A DNA stretch of 64,000 nucleotides from NCBI GenBank assembly GCA_002493905.1, contig DLAJ01000027.1:62001-126000 (forward strand), given 5' to 3'. The notes beneath the pieces were generated by a model, which had not been told where the DNA came from, made no database searches, and was given only the letters and a program-made list of their open reading frames with translations. The position numbers and the translations under genes were made by a program. Numbering within the stretch: the first letter of the stretch is position 1; every line of letters begins with the position of its first letter. This document shows, piece by piece, positions 8,751 through 17,388 of the stretch. Source of the DNA: Lachnospiraceae bacterium UBA7050. Its GTDB lineage: Bacteria > Bacillota > Clostridia > Lachnospirales > Lachnospiraceae.

Positions 8751-9881
8751 ATGATCACAGCTACAAAAAACAGATTTTACACTATCGTTCCTGCATTGGT
8801 CCTTATGGCGTCTGTCTTGTATATGAACAGTATCGACGCATTCGCGGCACCTGCCGTGCCAAAGCAGTATGAATGCGTCTTCGACGCAGGGTATTACGCA
8901 GCGCGTTATCCTGACCTTGCGGCTGTGTTCGGCAATGACGAGGCGGCTCTTTTTAACCACTTTGTGGCCTGCGGCATGGCAGAGGGACGGCAGGGCAGCG
9001 CGGAGTTCGACGTGAACTTCTATTGCGCGGCTTATCCCGACCTTGCGGCTGCGTTCGGGAGTAATCTGCCTGCTTACTATAGCCACTACATAACCGCCGG
9101 CAAAGCGGAAGGCAGAGTTGGCACGGGGGCAGTTCTTCCTGCGCCGCAGGCATCGGCAGCAGCGGATTCCACAGCGGCTTCGGGTCTTTCGGATGCTCCG
9201 GTAGGCAGCATCATTACCTTCGGCAGTTATGAGCAGGACAACAATCCCGCCAACGGAAAAGAACCGATCGAATGGTATGTGCTGGACAAGTCAGACGGTC
9301 AGATGCTATTGTTGGCAGTCAGAATTCTAGACAGTATAACATACGGGGTATATGGTGACGAGGTATTATGGGAGGCTTGCGGGCTTCGGAGCTGGCTGAA
9401 CAATGATTTTTACAATGCGGCATTTTCTGTGGGGGAGAAGACGTTGATTGCGGACAGCTATATCGTCAATGCCAATAACCCTAATTATGACACGAAGGCC
9501 GGAAACGATACGATTGATAAGGTGTTTTGCTTGAGTTTCGGGGAATTGGAATCCTATTTTCATATAGACAGCCGTAATATGGACAATCTGCCATGGGAAG
9601 ATTACTGCACCTATTGTTATAATCAGGATCACCGGATTTTGGCGGAGCCGACGGCATACGCACATGCAAGAGGGGCGTATATACTCACGCGGGGGGATGC
9701 ATGGTTTTACAGATGGGACGTAAGCTATGCGGTAGGCAGCGGCAATTGGTGGCTGCGCTCACCCGGTTACAGCACCACTTATGCAGCCCGCGTCGATGTC
9801 AGCGGCGGCGCTGACGCTCTCGGCCGCAGCGTGTCCTTCACCAATGTCGGTGTGCGTCCCGCTTTAAGAGTGACATACTAA
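8751..9881 (+). CDS. Secreted YPDL-repeat protein with C-terminal DUF6273-like domain
   Basis: 376 residues. The signal peptide (to about residue 32, DAFAAP) is followed by two repeats like those of the preceding gene (FDAGYYAARYPDLAAVFG and FDVNFYCAAYPDLAAAFG), a Ser/Ala linker, then about 220 residues beginning GSIITFGSYEQDNNPANG and ending WWLRSPG...NVGVRPALRVTY. That end is the hallmark of DUF6273, a probable C-type-lectin-like fold on secreted proteins. I start at 8751 because AGGAGGTGG ends 5 bases upstream; the GTG at 8742 lies inside that site. Codon use in the last ~130 bases is more GC-rich than in the middle of the gene. Confidence 0.82.
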   Translation: MITATKNRFYTIVPALVLMASVLYMNSIDAFAAPAVPKQYECVFDAGYYAARYPDLAAVFGNDEAALFNHFVACGMAEGRQGSAEFDVNFYCAAYPDLAAAFGSNLPAYYSHYITAGKAEGRVGTGAVLPAPQASAAADSTAASGLSDAPVGSIITFGSYEQDNNPANGKEPIEWYVLDKSDGQMLLLAVRILDSITYGVYGDEVLWEACGLRSWLNNDFYNAAFSVGEKTLIADSYIVNANNPNYDTKAGNDTIDKVFCLSFGELESYFHIDSRNMDNLPWEDYCTYCYNQDHRILAEPTAYAHARGAYILTRGDAWFYRWDVSYAVGSGNWWLRSPGYSTTYAARVDVSGGADALGRSVSFTNVGVRPALRVTY

Positions 9882-9892
9882 ACATCGATCCG

Positions 9893-9952
9893 AAAAAACC
9901 GTACAATCCCTGAACTGATTCCTTTCCGGTTAGGGATTGTACGGTTTTTTAT
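9893..9952 (+). terminator. Long intrinsic terminator
   Basis: AAAAAACCGTACAATCCCT and its full complement form a 19-bp stem around a 20-base loop, ending in TTTTTT. It closes the YPDL/DUF6273 gene; the opposite-strand gene ends about 110 bases away. Confidence 0.92.
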
Positions 9953-10058
9953 CATTGCGTTCGATCTTTTCCGCATGCAAATCCAAGTATGCCAAATTTG
10001 TTCAAATAAAATCAAAGATTTTATTATAAAGACACGTTAGCTATGCCTGCAGTTCCTC

Positions 10059-10886
10059 CTACATTGCCTCATCTTCATAATCTTTTTTCGCCGCATCCGA
10101 AATCGCAGTGTGAAGCTGATGGAACAGCTCGTCATAAGCGATCCTTTTTCCCTCAAAGCGCGCCACCCCGACATGGAGCGTAAGCGGAATTTTCTGTCCC
10201 TCCCACTCGATCGGATTCTCGTTGCTGCTCTTGATCTTTTCTGCTAAAGAGTCCGCATATGCCTGATCCTCACTGTCCGTCAGCAGCGCAAATTCGTCTC
10301 CTCCGATCCGGAATACCACATCATTTTCCCCCGCCGCTTCCTGCATCCGCCGCATGGATTCCAAAATTGCCAGATCACCGGCTTTGCGGGAAATGTCGTT
10401 TAACTTCATCATATGTTTAATATCTCCAAGTACAAACCAACAATCCTTCCGATCCTTGAACAGATCGTATAACTCACTAATATCCACATGTTTAATATTT
10501 GCCATCGTCGCATCTCCTTCCCCCAAAGGCCCCGTCAGCCTTGGGAACAATTCCGAAAACCGCTTTTTCCCGCGGAACTCGGACGGTTTACAGTTCCAAA
10601 AACCACGGAATGCACGCGTAAAGGACTCATTCGTCCCATACCCATAGCGGAGCGCAATCTCCAAAATTCCCGTATCCGGCTCGCGCGCAATATCGCGCGC
10701 CGCCCTCGTCAGCCTCCTGCGCACCAGATAGTCTCTGATCGACATATGATTGACATAACGGAACAGTTTTTCAAGCGTCGATCTGGAACAATAGCATGCC
10801 GACGCAACATCTTCGGTTGATACATTATCCCCCAGATGCTGTTCCATATAATCCAATGCACGGACAAGCAGTTCCATTTTATTCAC
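10059..10886 (-). CDS. AraC-type HTH fused to a GGDEF-like domain
   Basis: 275 residues. Residues 1-105 are an AraC/XylS DNA-binding domain with both helix-turn-helices (STEDVASACYCSRSTLEKLF and the second ending ALRYGYGTNESFTRAFRGFW). Residues from about 130 form a GGDEF-like domain whose RIGGDEF signature (about 195-199) is intact. The usual DxDxFKxxND region is changed to LGDIKHMMKLND, and the domain is short, so it may bind GTP or c-di-GMP without making it. This pairing of a transcription factor with a cyclase-like module on one chain is uncommon. The GTG at 10886 has GAGGTG 6 bases upstream; an ATG lies three codons inside. A structured element lies directly upstream. Confidence 0.8.
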   Translation of the reverse strand: MNKMELLVRALDYMEQHLGDNVSTEDVASACYCSRSTLEKLFRYVNHMSIRDYLVRRRLTRAARDIAREPDTGILEIALRYGYGTNESFTRAFRGFWNCKPSEFRGKKRFSELFPRLTGPLGEGDATMANIKHVDISELYDLFKDRKDCWFVLGDIKHMMKLNDISRKAGDLAILESMRRMQEAAGENDVVFRIGGDEFALLTDSEDQAYADSLAEKIKSSNENPIEWEGQKIPLTLHVGVARFEGKRIAYDELFHQLHTAISDAAKKDYEDEAM

Positions 10887-10907
10887 GCGCCCCACCTCAC
10901 ATATGAT

Positions 10908-10973
10908 GTGCGAGACTTAGAACTTCTTTGCGAAACAGCCTTTGCTGTGAGCCATTAGAAGTTCTTCTCACAC
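10908..10973 (-). repeat. Structured palindromic element, copy 1
   Basis: Nested inverted repeats. The outer arms are GTGCGAGA (10908-10915) and TCTCACAC (10966-10973). The middle arms are AGAACTTCT and AGAAGTTCT, perfect over 9 bp. The inner arms are ACAGC and GCTGT with a short loop. A second copy at 35891-35974 keeps the fold with compensating base changes. The mismatch in the outer arm becomes a G-U pair only in minus-strand RNA, so that strand is probably the functional one. It sits in the leader of the AraC-GGDEF gene. Confidence 0.75.
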
Positions 10974-11089
10974 TGCATTCCGGTCCGGTACCGGAACAGG
11001 ACAGCTTCCCTTAAAGGAAAACCGTCAACGACGTCTTCTGTTATTCTTATCATAGCAGATTCGCGCGGCGTGTTCTTGATATTTTGAGT

Positions 11090-11119
11090 AAAAAAAAGAC
11101 CGCTTTGCGGTCTTTTTTT
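11090..11119. terminator. Symmetric terminator after the ATPase/DUF4276 unit
   Basis: AAAAAAAGACCGC TTT GCGGTCTTTTTTT is a perfect 13-bp stem with a 3-base loop. Its T-run on both strands makes it potentially bidirectional. The stop codon of the DUF4276 gene overlaps its upper edge. Confidence 0.9.
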
Positions 11120-11813
11120 ATGAACTACGTTTATTCTGCTCCCCTTCACAGAAAGAATCCAGCTTGCCTATGAAATAATGAAAACTTGGCGAAGCATTTT
11201 TTCTAATATCCAACAGTTTACCAATGTTTCTTGCACATTCACATTTGAACAATCCAATTTCATAATATGATGAAGCATTCCTTATAAGGGTTTGCAAACC
11301 GCCTTTATAAACAATATCTGCCAGATATTCCCAAGTGCCAATAATACTATCTTGAACGTATTTTTGTAGTAATTGCCGTTTCGCCATGGGATATGCTTTT
11401 ATTAATGCCTCATTATCTCCTAACAGCCATGCTTCCATTTCTTCAATCGCTATGCAGAAAAACACTTGGATTACTATTTCTAACTTTTGATACATTTGCA
11501 CTAAATCACGCTTAATCTTTGCACAATCTTCATCATCGCTATCTAAAACGACAAAAATTGCCTTTTTCCCCGGCATATTTCTTAATGATGAATCCATCCC
11601 TTTCAAATACCTTGGCAAATCCGTTAATAATCTTTTCGTTTTTATTTGCGACATTTTGTTCACTTTTAAGGGTATCTTTCCTATTCCCTTAAAACTATGG
11701 ATTTTGTATGTAATATTCTCCCTATCCATCACATACTTGTCCATTATTTGCTCTACAAGAATACCTCCTGATTGATCTTCAATTAAAATTTCAATATATG
11801 TGTATTCATCCAT
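11118..11813 (-). CDS. DUF4276-family TOPRIM-like protein, partner of the AAA ATPase
   Basis: 231 residues with TOPRIM-like landmarks: an acidic residue after the first strand (ILIEDQSGG, Glu12), a second acidic strand FVVLDSDDEDC (Asp91/Asp93), and the DUF4276 hallmark IEEMEAWLLGD (about 123-132). TOPRIM folds coordinate metal ions for nuclease or topoisomerase chemistry. Beside an SMC-like ATPase this is the arrangement of OLD, PARIS and related anti-phage modules, although those use other effector families. The start is the ATG with CGAGGAG 8 bases before it, 16 bases after the ATPase stop. The gene is visibly more AT-rich than its neighbours, suggesting transfer. Function in defence is inference. 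Confidence 0.75.
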   Translation of the reverse strand: MDEYTYIEILIEDQSGGILVEQIMDKYVMDRENITYKIHSFKGIGKIPLKVNKMSQIKTKRLLTDLPRYLKGMDSSLRNMPGKKAIFVVLDSDDEDCAKIKRDLVQMYQKLEIVIQVFFCIAIEEMEAWLLGDNEALIKAYPMAKRQLLQKYVQDSIIGTWEYLADIVYKGGLQTLIRNASSYYEIGLFKCECARNIGKLLDIRKNASPSFHYFIGKLDSFCEGEQNKRSS

Positions 11814-11829
11814 TTTCACTCCTCGCAGC

Positions 11830-13056
11830 TTAACCAAAATAATTACTATACCACAAATCACCTAATTCAATATCTGAATCACATAATTGTTTAACATGTT
11901 CATATTCCGACGCCCTTGTGACCGTTGAAAAACCGTCTTTCTGTTTTTCCAATACCCATACTTCATCCGGAGATAGCGCATTTACAAAGAAAGGACTATG
12001 CGTTGTTACAAAAAGCTGCTTTGAATAAGTACCTTTAATACTGTTTTTCATCTGCAATGCTAAATCAGCTAAATATTTATGATACAATCCATTTTCAGGC
12101 TCTTCAATAAAAACCAGCGGACGCGCATCCTTTTCATACAGCAGCAGATAGTACGCAAAAAGTTTTAGTGTTCCATCCGACATTTTTTGTGAATAAAACG
12201 GTTTTTCAAATCCTTGCTCTAAAAATTCTAACACCAATTGACCATTTTGTAATTTTACCGGTCTGATTTCTTTGATACCGGGAAGCTTTGTCTGGATACT
12301 GCGTAATACCTTTGAGAAATCTTTCTGATCTTCCCTATATAAGAACTCTGCAACATTGTTTACATTATTACCTAACCGATTCAAATATTTTTGAGGTCCT
12401 GCATTGGGAATTTCACGGGCAGATGTTGGACTAAAATAGCATAAAAACCAATTCTTTAGAAAATTCTTAAATTTAACAATTCTGGGATGTTCTTTTAACT
12501 CGCCAAGCGTTACAATTCCCAATTGTCTGGGATCTGCCAGCTCAACATCCACTTTATCCCCAATCTCCTGGTTTTCTTCTTCTAGGAATCCACTATTATT
12601 TCCCTTAAAAGCAAACCCCTTTCCATATTCAAGAAACAAAAACGACATCGGTCGGCCATATCTTTCATTTGCCCGTCTTTGACGTAATCTTTCTTTCTCA
12701 ACTACAGGTCTATCATATTTATCCAGCCCGATTGACAATTCATAAGTAATGGGAGGCTCATTGCTTGTCTCACGATAATAGATTTCAAATTCTATCGGTT
12801 CCTTTACACTTTGGGAAATAAGTTTCTCATACCCCCCTCTGCCATTCAAATCACATGCGGTCTCCACTCCTTTTTCCAAACAGTCGGCAAGAAAACCAAA
12901 TGCATCTGCCAAGGTACTCTTTCCTGTTCCACTTTGACCAATTATCGCATTCATATTTGTTAATTCTTTTCCATCGCCGTCAAACAGTAATTTCCCCATT
13001 TTAATATCTTTTAATGAGCCATAATTTTTAATCTGAATGCCCGCTATTCTTCCCAC
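11830..13056 (-). CDS. AAA-family (AAA_21/SMC-like) ATPase
   Basis: 408-residue ABC-fold ATPase of the kind found in OLD-like and RloA-like systems. Walker A is GQSGTGKST at about 40-48; a signature-like KMSDGTLKLFAYY precedes Walker B LVFIEEPENG (about 314-323); the H-loop is VTTHS (His353). The central insert is long and unrecognised. It has no membrane segment or transporter partner, so it is not an importer. GTG at 13056 is preferred, with GGGAGG 6 bases upstream; the TTG 15 bases earlier is less likely. AT-rich compared with flanking genes. It precedes the DUF4276 gene by 16 bases and forms one transcription unit with it. Confidence 0.82.
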   Translation of the reverse strand: MGRIAGIQIKNYGSLKDIKMGKLLFDGDGKELTNMNAIIGQSGTGKSTLADAFGFLADCLEKGVETACDLNGRGGYEKLISQSVKEPIEFEIYYRETSNEPPITYELSIGLDKYDRPVVEKERLRQRRANERYGRPMSFLFLEYGKGFAFKGNNSGFLEEENQEIGDKVDVELADPRQLGIVTLGELKEHPRIVKFKNFLKNWFLCYFSPTSAREIPNAGPQKYLNRLGNNVNNVAEFLYREDQKDFSKVLRSIQTKLPGIKEIRPVKLQNGQLVLEFLEQGFEKPFYSQKMSDGTLKLFAYYLLLYEKDARPLVFIEEPENGLYHKYLADLALQMKNSIKGTYSKQLFVTTHSPFFVNALSPDEVWVLEKQKDGFSTVTRASEYEHVKQLCDSDIELGDLWYSNYFG

Positions 13057-13156
13057 GTCTTTGCCTCCCAAAATACCATGTCCATGCTAAGCGCCATATT
13101 CTTCTCTACTGGTATTAATACTACTATAGGTATTCATAAAATTCAACTCATCTTTA

Positions 13157-14632
13157 TCATCTGACAATGAAATCATCCAGCTCCTCATCGGTCAGCAGAT
13201 GCCACTGCAATTCTACCTCATTTGCCGCGCCGAACGTCTCCTCATAAAATTGGTCGTACTGCTCCTGACTATAACAAAAATCCTCAACGCCCTCGTCCGC
13301 GGGAGTGACCGCATAGACCGTACCGGTGCCCGATACATCCACATCGTCCGGATAGCCCTCAGGCTGGAACGACTTCTGCCAGCTTGTCACACATCCCATA
13401 TAGAGATAGGTATCGCTGTCCGCGTCATACCGATACATGTTATAGGGCCAGAGGTCATCCCCATAAGTATGATTATGCGACCATCCGGCAAGAATCATGC
13501 CGTTGTCAAAGTAGGTGACATTCGGAAATTCATGCATCTCTTTTCTCATTTCCTGCGTATCGGGATCATATTCATACACTTCCTCAACCATGCCAGCCAC
13601 ATAAGTCGTTGTCACTGCCACCAACAATTCTTCCCTGCCGTCTCCATCCACGTCCGCAATACAGAATTCGTTTTCGTTCGGTCTGTCCTCCCAAAAAGGG
13701 TCCAATTCCACCTGCGTCCCATCCGGCAGGATCAGATTTTCCAAAAGATTTTGCAGGGCTTCGGCATAAGCCGCGCGCACCTCGGGATTCATTGATTCAT
13801 ATCCGACTGCATCCCCGTCCACATAGTGGTTCGAAACAAATTGGTACTCCTCACCGTTTTTTCTGAGCACAGTCTCACGGTCAGAGCGCGGATCGTCCCA
13901 AAACCAGTCTGTGTGAAAATACAGGGTGTAAAGGTCCCCTTCCTTCGTTCCCCCGACACATTCATAGGAAGTATAATTCGTATCTCCCGCCTCGTGATAA
14001 TAAGCATCATATTCCGGAAGATAACGCCACGCAAAAGTCTCTCCGAAAGACTCTCCCATATCCTCCAGCCCGATTCCGAGTTTCTTTTGCAGAAACGCCT
14101 CCATCCGTTCCCTTGGAATTTTGATACAGTCCGTATAAAGCTCCTCCTGACCAAACGCGGCAAGATATGCCGAAATCTCCTCGTCCGACATCGGCTCGTC
14201 AATACCGGCACCGCTGTAAAATACCTCATCCAGATTCACATACTCCGGCGCATCATACGCAGAAAGGAGAAATCCGTAATTCTCCATCTTTTGGATAAAC
14301 TCCGTAAAAAACTGAATTTCCTCCTGCGTGAGCCTGACCGGTTCCCCCGTGTCATTCTCCTGTGTATCCGCTTCTCCCGGCGCCGTCCCGTCTGCATCTT
14401 CCTGTCCTGCGCCCGCACCTTCTCCCGCGCGCATATCTTCTTCCGCACCCGTCTCTGTGCTGCCGTCCCCCTGCGTTTTGTCACCGAAAGCCCCGGCTGT
14501 CTGTTCCCCGTCCTCTTTCGCCTGCTGCCCTGCCGAAGACGGCGCGTCCGCCTCCGGCGCCTTTTTATTTCCGCAGCCGCAAAACACGACAGCACTTACG
14601 ATCATCAAAAACAATACGCTCTTTTTTCTCAT
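13157..14632 (-). CDS. Large lipoprotein with a DVDGDG calcium-loop-like motif
   Basis: About 491 residues. A lipoprotein signal ends at VVFCGC (Cys near 20), followed by a low-complexity Gly/Glu/Asp/Ala linker to about residue 95, then a folded extracellular domain. CIADVDGDGREELLVAV near 330 is an FG-GAP/EF-hand-like calcium loop typical of secreted clostridial proteins of unknown role. Of the two tandem ATGs, the second is better spaced from GGAGG. It is followed on the same strand by nothing closer than the ATPase unit, so it is probably monocistronic. No function can be assigned. Confidence 0.75.
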   Translation of the reverse strand: MRKKSVLFLMIVSAVVFCGCGNKKAPEADAPSSAGQQAKEDGEQTAGAFGDKTQGDGSTETGAEEDMRAGEGAGAGQEDADGTAPGEADTQENDTGEPVRLTQEEIQFFTEFIQKMENYGFLLSAYDAPEYVNLDEVFYSGAGIDEPMSDEEISAYLAAFGQEELYTDCIKIPRERMEAFLQKKLGIGLEDMGESFGETFAWRYLPEYDAYYHEAGDTNYTSYECVGGTKEGDLYTLYFHTDWFWDDPRSDRETVLRKNGEEYQFVSNHYVDGDAVGYESMNPEVRAAYAEALQNLLENLILPDGTQVELDPFWEDRPNENEFCIADVDGDGREELLVAVTTTYVAGMVEEVYEYDPDTQEMRKEMHEFPNVTYFDNGMILAGWSHNHTYGDDLWPYNMYRYDADSDTYLYMGCVTSWQKSFQPEGYPDDVDVSGTGTVYAVTPADEGVEDFCYSQEQYDQFYEETFGAANEVELQWHLLTDEELDDFIVR

Positions 14633-14754
14633 CATTTCCTCCGAGAATCTTATGGTTTTCCTGTCAAATATACCGCTTCAGTTTTCGTTACCTTTTGATT
14701 ATAACACATTTTTGCAGCCGCTGCATCCATCCGCTTCTTCCCGCCGGAACCGGA

Positions 14755-15729
14755 TCAATAAACAAGCACGCCGTCAATGATCGCAATATAGCTTCTGTCC
14801 CCGATGAGCTCGGACGGATCGTCAAACGAACCCTGATAAACCGAAAAGTCCACCGGGGAACCGGGATTATAATCATAAATGCAATAGGCATCGCCATTGG
14901 CGTATACGGCATTAATGGAGGTTCCGGCGCCGTAACTGTACGCAGCAATATCATAATTTTCATTTGAAATAAAAGACGCTATTTGGGTAATCTCTCCGTC
15001 TGCCGTATAGATGATTTCTGATGTTGAGGAGCCATCATATCTGACCGTCACAGTAACATCCTGACCTTCAGCCACAAACGTGATCACCGCCGTGCCGCCG
15101 TCTACGCTCCATGCAATGTCTTCGCCATAAAATTCTTCCCGTACGGATCGTTCGATGTCTCTGGCATCGCCGGAGAAGATGTCCTCGACACCCGCAAAAT
15201 GCATGACGCCCATCATCGTGTAGGAAAGATACCTTGAGGCGTCCGAATCATAAAACTCCGTGTCAAACAGATCATAGAAACGAGAAATCGAGGTATTGAC
15301 AGCACCATTGCAATCCCTGCCAACCTCCTTGTAGCTTTGGTAACGATTGCCATTCGTATTGCCGGAATATTGATCGGTATATTCCTGCAGCCACGCATCA
15401 TAGTCGAAATCGTCCGTCCATTCCTCTTCATAACCATCGCCTCCGTCATCATAACCATCGTCGAAATGATCATCCTCGTCATCATAGCCATTATCATCGC
15501 CGTCATAGCCGGAGCCGTCCTCCGGGCTTACGTCATAACCGGAACCGTCCCCGTAGATTTCGTCACCGCCAAAAACATCCTCCGCGTTCCCGCTGTCATC
15601 AAAAACATCCTGCGCCGCCCCGCCGTTTGTGCTTTCCGTTCTGCCGCCATCCTCCTTTGACGCGCTGCCGCATCCGACAGCCGTCACCATAAGAAATGCC
15701 GATATTACAATTGCAGCTATTTTTTTCAT
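14755..15729 (-). CDS. Lipoprotein with an acidic Gly-Tyr-Asp repeat segment
   Basis: 324 residues. The lipobox TAVGC (Cys near 20) follows a normal signal helix. Residues about 40-110 are a low-complexity acidic stretch built on DGSGYD, DDNGYDDEDD and DDGYDDGGDGY, reminiscent of calcium-binding or spacer segments. After it comes a folded domain of about 200 residues that I do not recognise. ATG at 15729 follows AGGAGAG by 7 bases; a GTG stands directly before it. The neighbouring lipoprotein gene is downstream on the same strand, about 120 bases away. Confidence 0.72.
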   Translation of the reverse strand: MKKIAAIVISAFLMVTAVGCGSASKEDGGRTESTNGGAAQDVFDDSGNAEDVFGGDEIYGDGSGYDVSPEDGSGYDGDDNGYDDEDDHFDDGYDDGGDGYEEEWTDDFDYDAWLQEYTDQYSGNTNGNRYQSYKEVGRDCNGAVNTSISRFYDLFDTEFYDSDASRYLSYTMMGVMHFAGVEDIFSGDARDIERSVREEFYGEDIAWSVDGGTAVITFVAEGQDVTVTVRYDGSSTSEIIYTADGEITQIASFISNENYDIAAYSYGAGTSINAVYANGDAYCIYDYNPGSPVDFSVYQGSFDDPSELIGDRSYIAIIDGVLVY

Positions 15730-15752
15730 CACACAACTCTCCTGTTCCTATT

Positions 15753-15838
15753 TTATGATTTTCTTAGCGCCACAGCGCTCAGGGCGCCGCCTGCTTTATG
15801 ATCTCTCTGGCATTACAGCGCTCAAGAGACTGCCGCCC
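15753..15838. repeat. Two degenerate 43-bp direct repeats
   Basis: Units starting TTATGAT at 15753 and 15796 both contain ACAGCGCTCA and a GCCGCC tail. They sit in the leader of the acidic lipoprotein gene. Their significance is unknown. Confidence 0.5.
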
Positions 15839-15933
15839 TTATAACTCCCGACATATCTTATGATACCGCCCGCCGCATAAAGGTTCCCTGCTCCCGCACA
15901 AATTCAGAATACGGCACAGGAAAACAAACGGAA

Positions 15934-15978
15934 TAAAAAAATATGCCTATTGAAGAAAAAATTCCTCAATAGGCATAT
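15934..15978 (-). terminator. Terminator of the second sigma/anti-sigma operon
   Basis: ATATGCCTATTGA pairs with its complement at 15966-15978. In minus-strand orientation the stem is followed by a run of seven T's, 43 bases after the stop of the anti-sigma-like gene. Confidence 0.85.
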
Positions 15979-16021
15979 CGCGGCACATCTATATGAATCA
16001 TATAAATGCTATGCCGCTGCT

Positions 16022-16657
16022 CTATTCCTCGGCAAGCTGTGCCGAGAGCGCAAGCTCATAATCGCCTGCTTCCGTCTGCGTCACCTGATAATGGAACGTG
16101 ATACCGTCACCTCCGGCGATGTCACCCTCTGCATAGCCGTCCATAAGATCAGCAGTGATGTCTGCTTCCGCCTTGCAGACGCCGCCCTCACGAACACGGA
16201 GCCATATCGTACCGTCCTCATCTTCCTCCACGCCGCAGTCGATCACGCAGTCGACTGAATAGGAATCGTCCGTCTCCCCGCTGTTAATTTCAGGCGAGAA
16301 TGAAAAGGTTATGTCCTCAACATCCGTGGCCAAAAACACATCACCTTCCTCTTCAGCGTCCATCTCAACGGTTCCCAAAAACGTGCCGTCCCCGTTTTCC
16401 TGCCATGTCACGTCTTTCTCCACTTTTTCTCCATTGATCCAAAGCGTCATGCGGGAGACCCATGTCTCACCCGTCGCCGCATAACAGATTCCGTTGGACG
16501 CCGCAAACAGCGCAAACGCTGTTCCCAGAGCCCCCATTGCATAACGCCATCCCTTTTTTTCCTTCGTCTGATTCTCCATATTCATCACCTTTCCCAACAG
16601 CTTATCGGGAACATGAACCTGATCAAACGTCTCCTTGTACCACTTTTCATTCCTCAT
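16022..16657 (-). CDS. Anti-sigma-like single-pass membrane protein
   Basis: 211 residues: a soluble N-terminus of about 34 residues with a KETFDQVHVPDKLLGKVM segment, one membrane helix at about 37-56 (WRYAMGALGTAFALFAASNG), and an acidic extracellular domain. The N-terminal part resembles the sigma-binding stub of DUF4179-type anti-sigmas. The start lies inside the sigma gene, overlapping its stop by 11 bases, with AGGAGG 8 bases upstream. This coupling is the main evidence for the assignment. The external signal is unknown. Confidence 0.7.
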   Translation of the reverse strand: MRNEKWYKETFDQVHVPDKLLGKVMNMENQTKEKKGWRYAMGALGTAFALFAASNGICYAATGETWVSRMTLWINGEKVEKDVTWQENGDGTFLGTVEMDAEEEGDVFLATDVEDITFSFSPEINSGETDDSYSVDCVIDCGVEEDEDGTIWLRVREGGVCKAEADITADLMDGYAEGDIAGGDGITFHYQVTQTEAGDYELALSAQLAEE

Positions 16658-17201
16658 CGTGCCACGCCTCCTCAAGCCGCTGTCTCAATTTTTGTCTCGC
16701 ACGGACAAGCCTTGTTCTCACGGTCTGCTCACGAATATGAAGAAGTTCTGCAATCTCCCCTGTCCGGTAATCCTCGTAGTAAAAAAGATGTACGACGACC
16801 CGGTAATCTTTGGGCAGTGCCATGACTGCTTCATACAGTTCACTCTGCGAAAGAGTGTCAAATTCAGGATTCTCAGGCGGCATTCCCTTACGCGCCCCCC
16901 GCTTCGTATAACCCGTATAGTCATACGCTTCCTGTTCTTCCGGCTCTGTTTTTTCCGCCAGTCCCACACGCCTTTTCCAAAAGGACTTCCACAGATTCTT
17001 ACACTCGTTGACCGTCACGCGGATGAGCCATCTTCTTAAATGCTCCTCATCCGCAAAAGAGTCCCCGGTTTCCAGCAGCTTCATAAATACCGTCTGCGTC
17101 ACGTCCTCCGCATCCTGCGGTGCTTTCGTATAGCTTAACGCTGTGCGATAGACAATATCCGCATATGCTCTGACTGCATCGATGTATGACCTGCCGTCCA
17201 C
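16647..17201 (-). CDS. ECF-type RNA polymerase sigma factor
   Basis: 184 residues. Region 2 covers about 10-75 (YTKAPQDAEDVTQTVFMKLL, then EEHLRRWLIRVTVNECKN) and region 4 about 120-175, ending in the HTH RTGEIAELLHIREQTVRTRL. A 40-residue linker between them carries an unusual basic/Tyr-rich stretch. The start is GTG with AGGAGG 8 bases upstream. It is followed by an overlapping anti-sigma-like gene. A 14-base perfect palindrome lies about 100 bases upstream. Confidence 0.9.
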   Translation of the reverse strand: MDGRSYIDAVRAYADIVYRTALSYTKAPQDAEDVTQTVFMKLLETGDSFADEEHLRRWLIRVTVNECKNLWKSFWKRRVGLAEKTEPEEQEAYDYTGYTKRGARKGMPPENPEFDTLSQSELYEAVMALPKDYRVVVHLFYYEDYRTGEIAELLHIREQTVRTRLVRARQKLRQRLEEAWHDEE

Positions 17202-17300
17202 CGGTGTTTCCTCCTGTCCCTGCTTTTGCTGCCTGTAACCGTCCGCGCCGCGCCTAAAATCGGTGACTTTGCAAAACCGTTACGTCATTTCTTAATCTGT

Positions 17301-17314
17301 TGAAAGGCCTTTCA
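17301..17314. promoter_or_regulatory. Perfect 14-base palindrome upstream of the sigma gene
   Basis: TGAAAGGCCTTTCA lies about 100 bases before the sigma start (- strand), in the gap after the DUF1848 gene. It has the size of an operator half-site pair, but no regulator is indicated. Confidence 0.3.
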
Positions 17315-17388
17315 CTCTATGAACAATTCGGAGCGTGAAAATGTGACAGCAATGCAAAACTTATTTTCTCCTGCTTTCAGCGGCTCTG

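Noticed and set aside
8751..9881. Diversity-generating retroelement target
   Set aside because: The C-terminal fold would suit, but there is no reverse transcriptase or template repeat in the window; kept only as a question.
10955..11149. 64-codon - strand frame between the DUF4276 and AraC genes
   Set aside because: It overlaps the terminator and the structured element and has no protein-like content.
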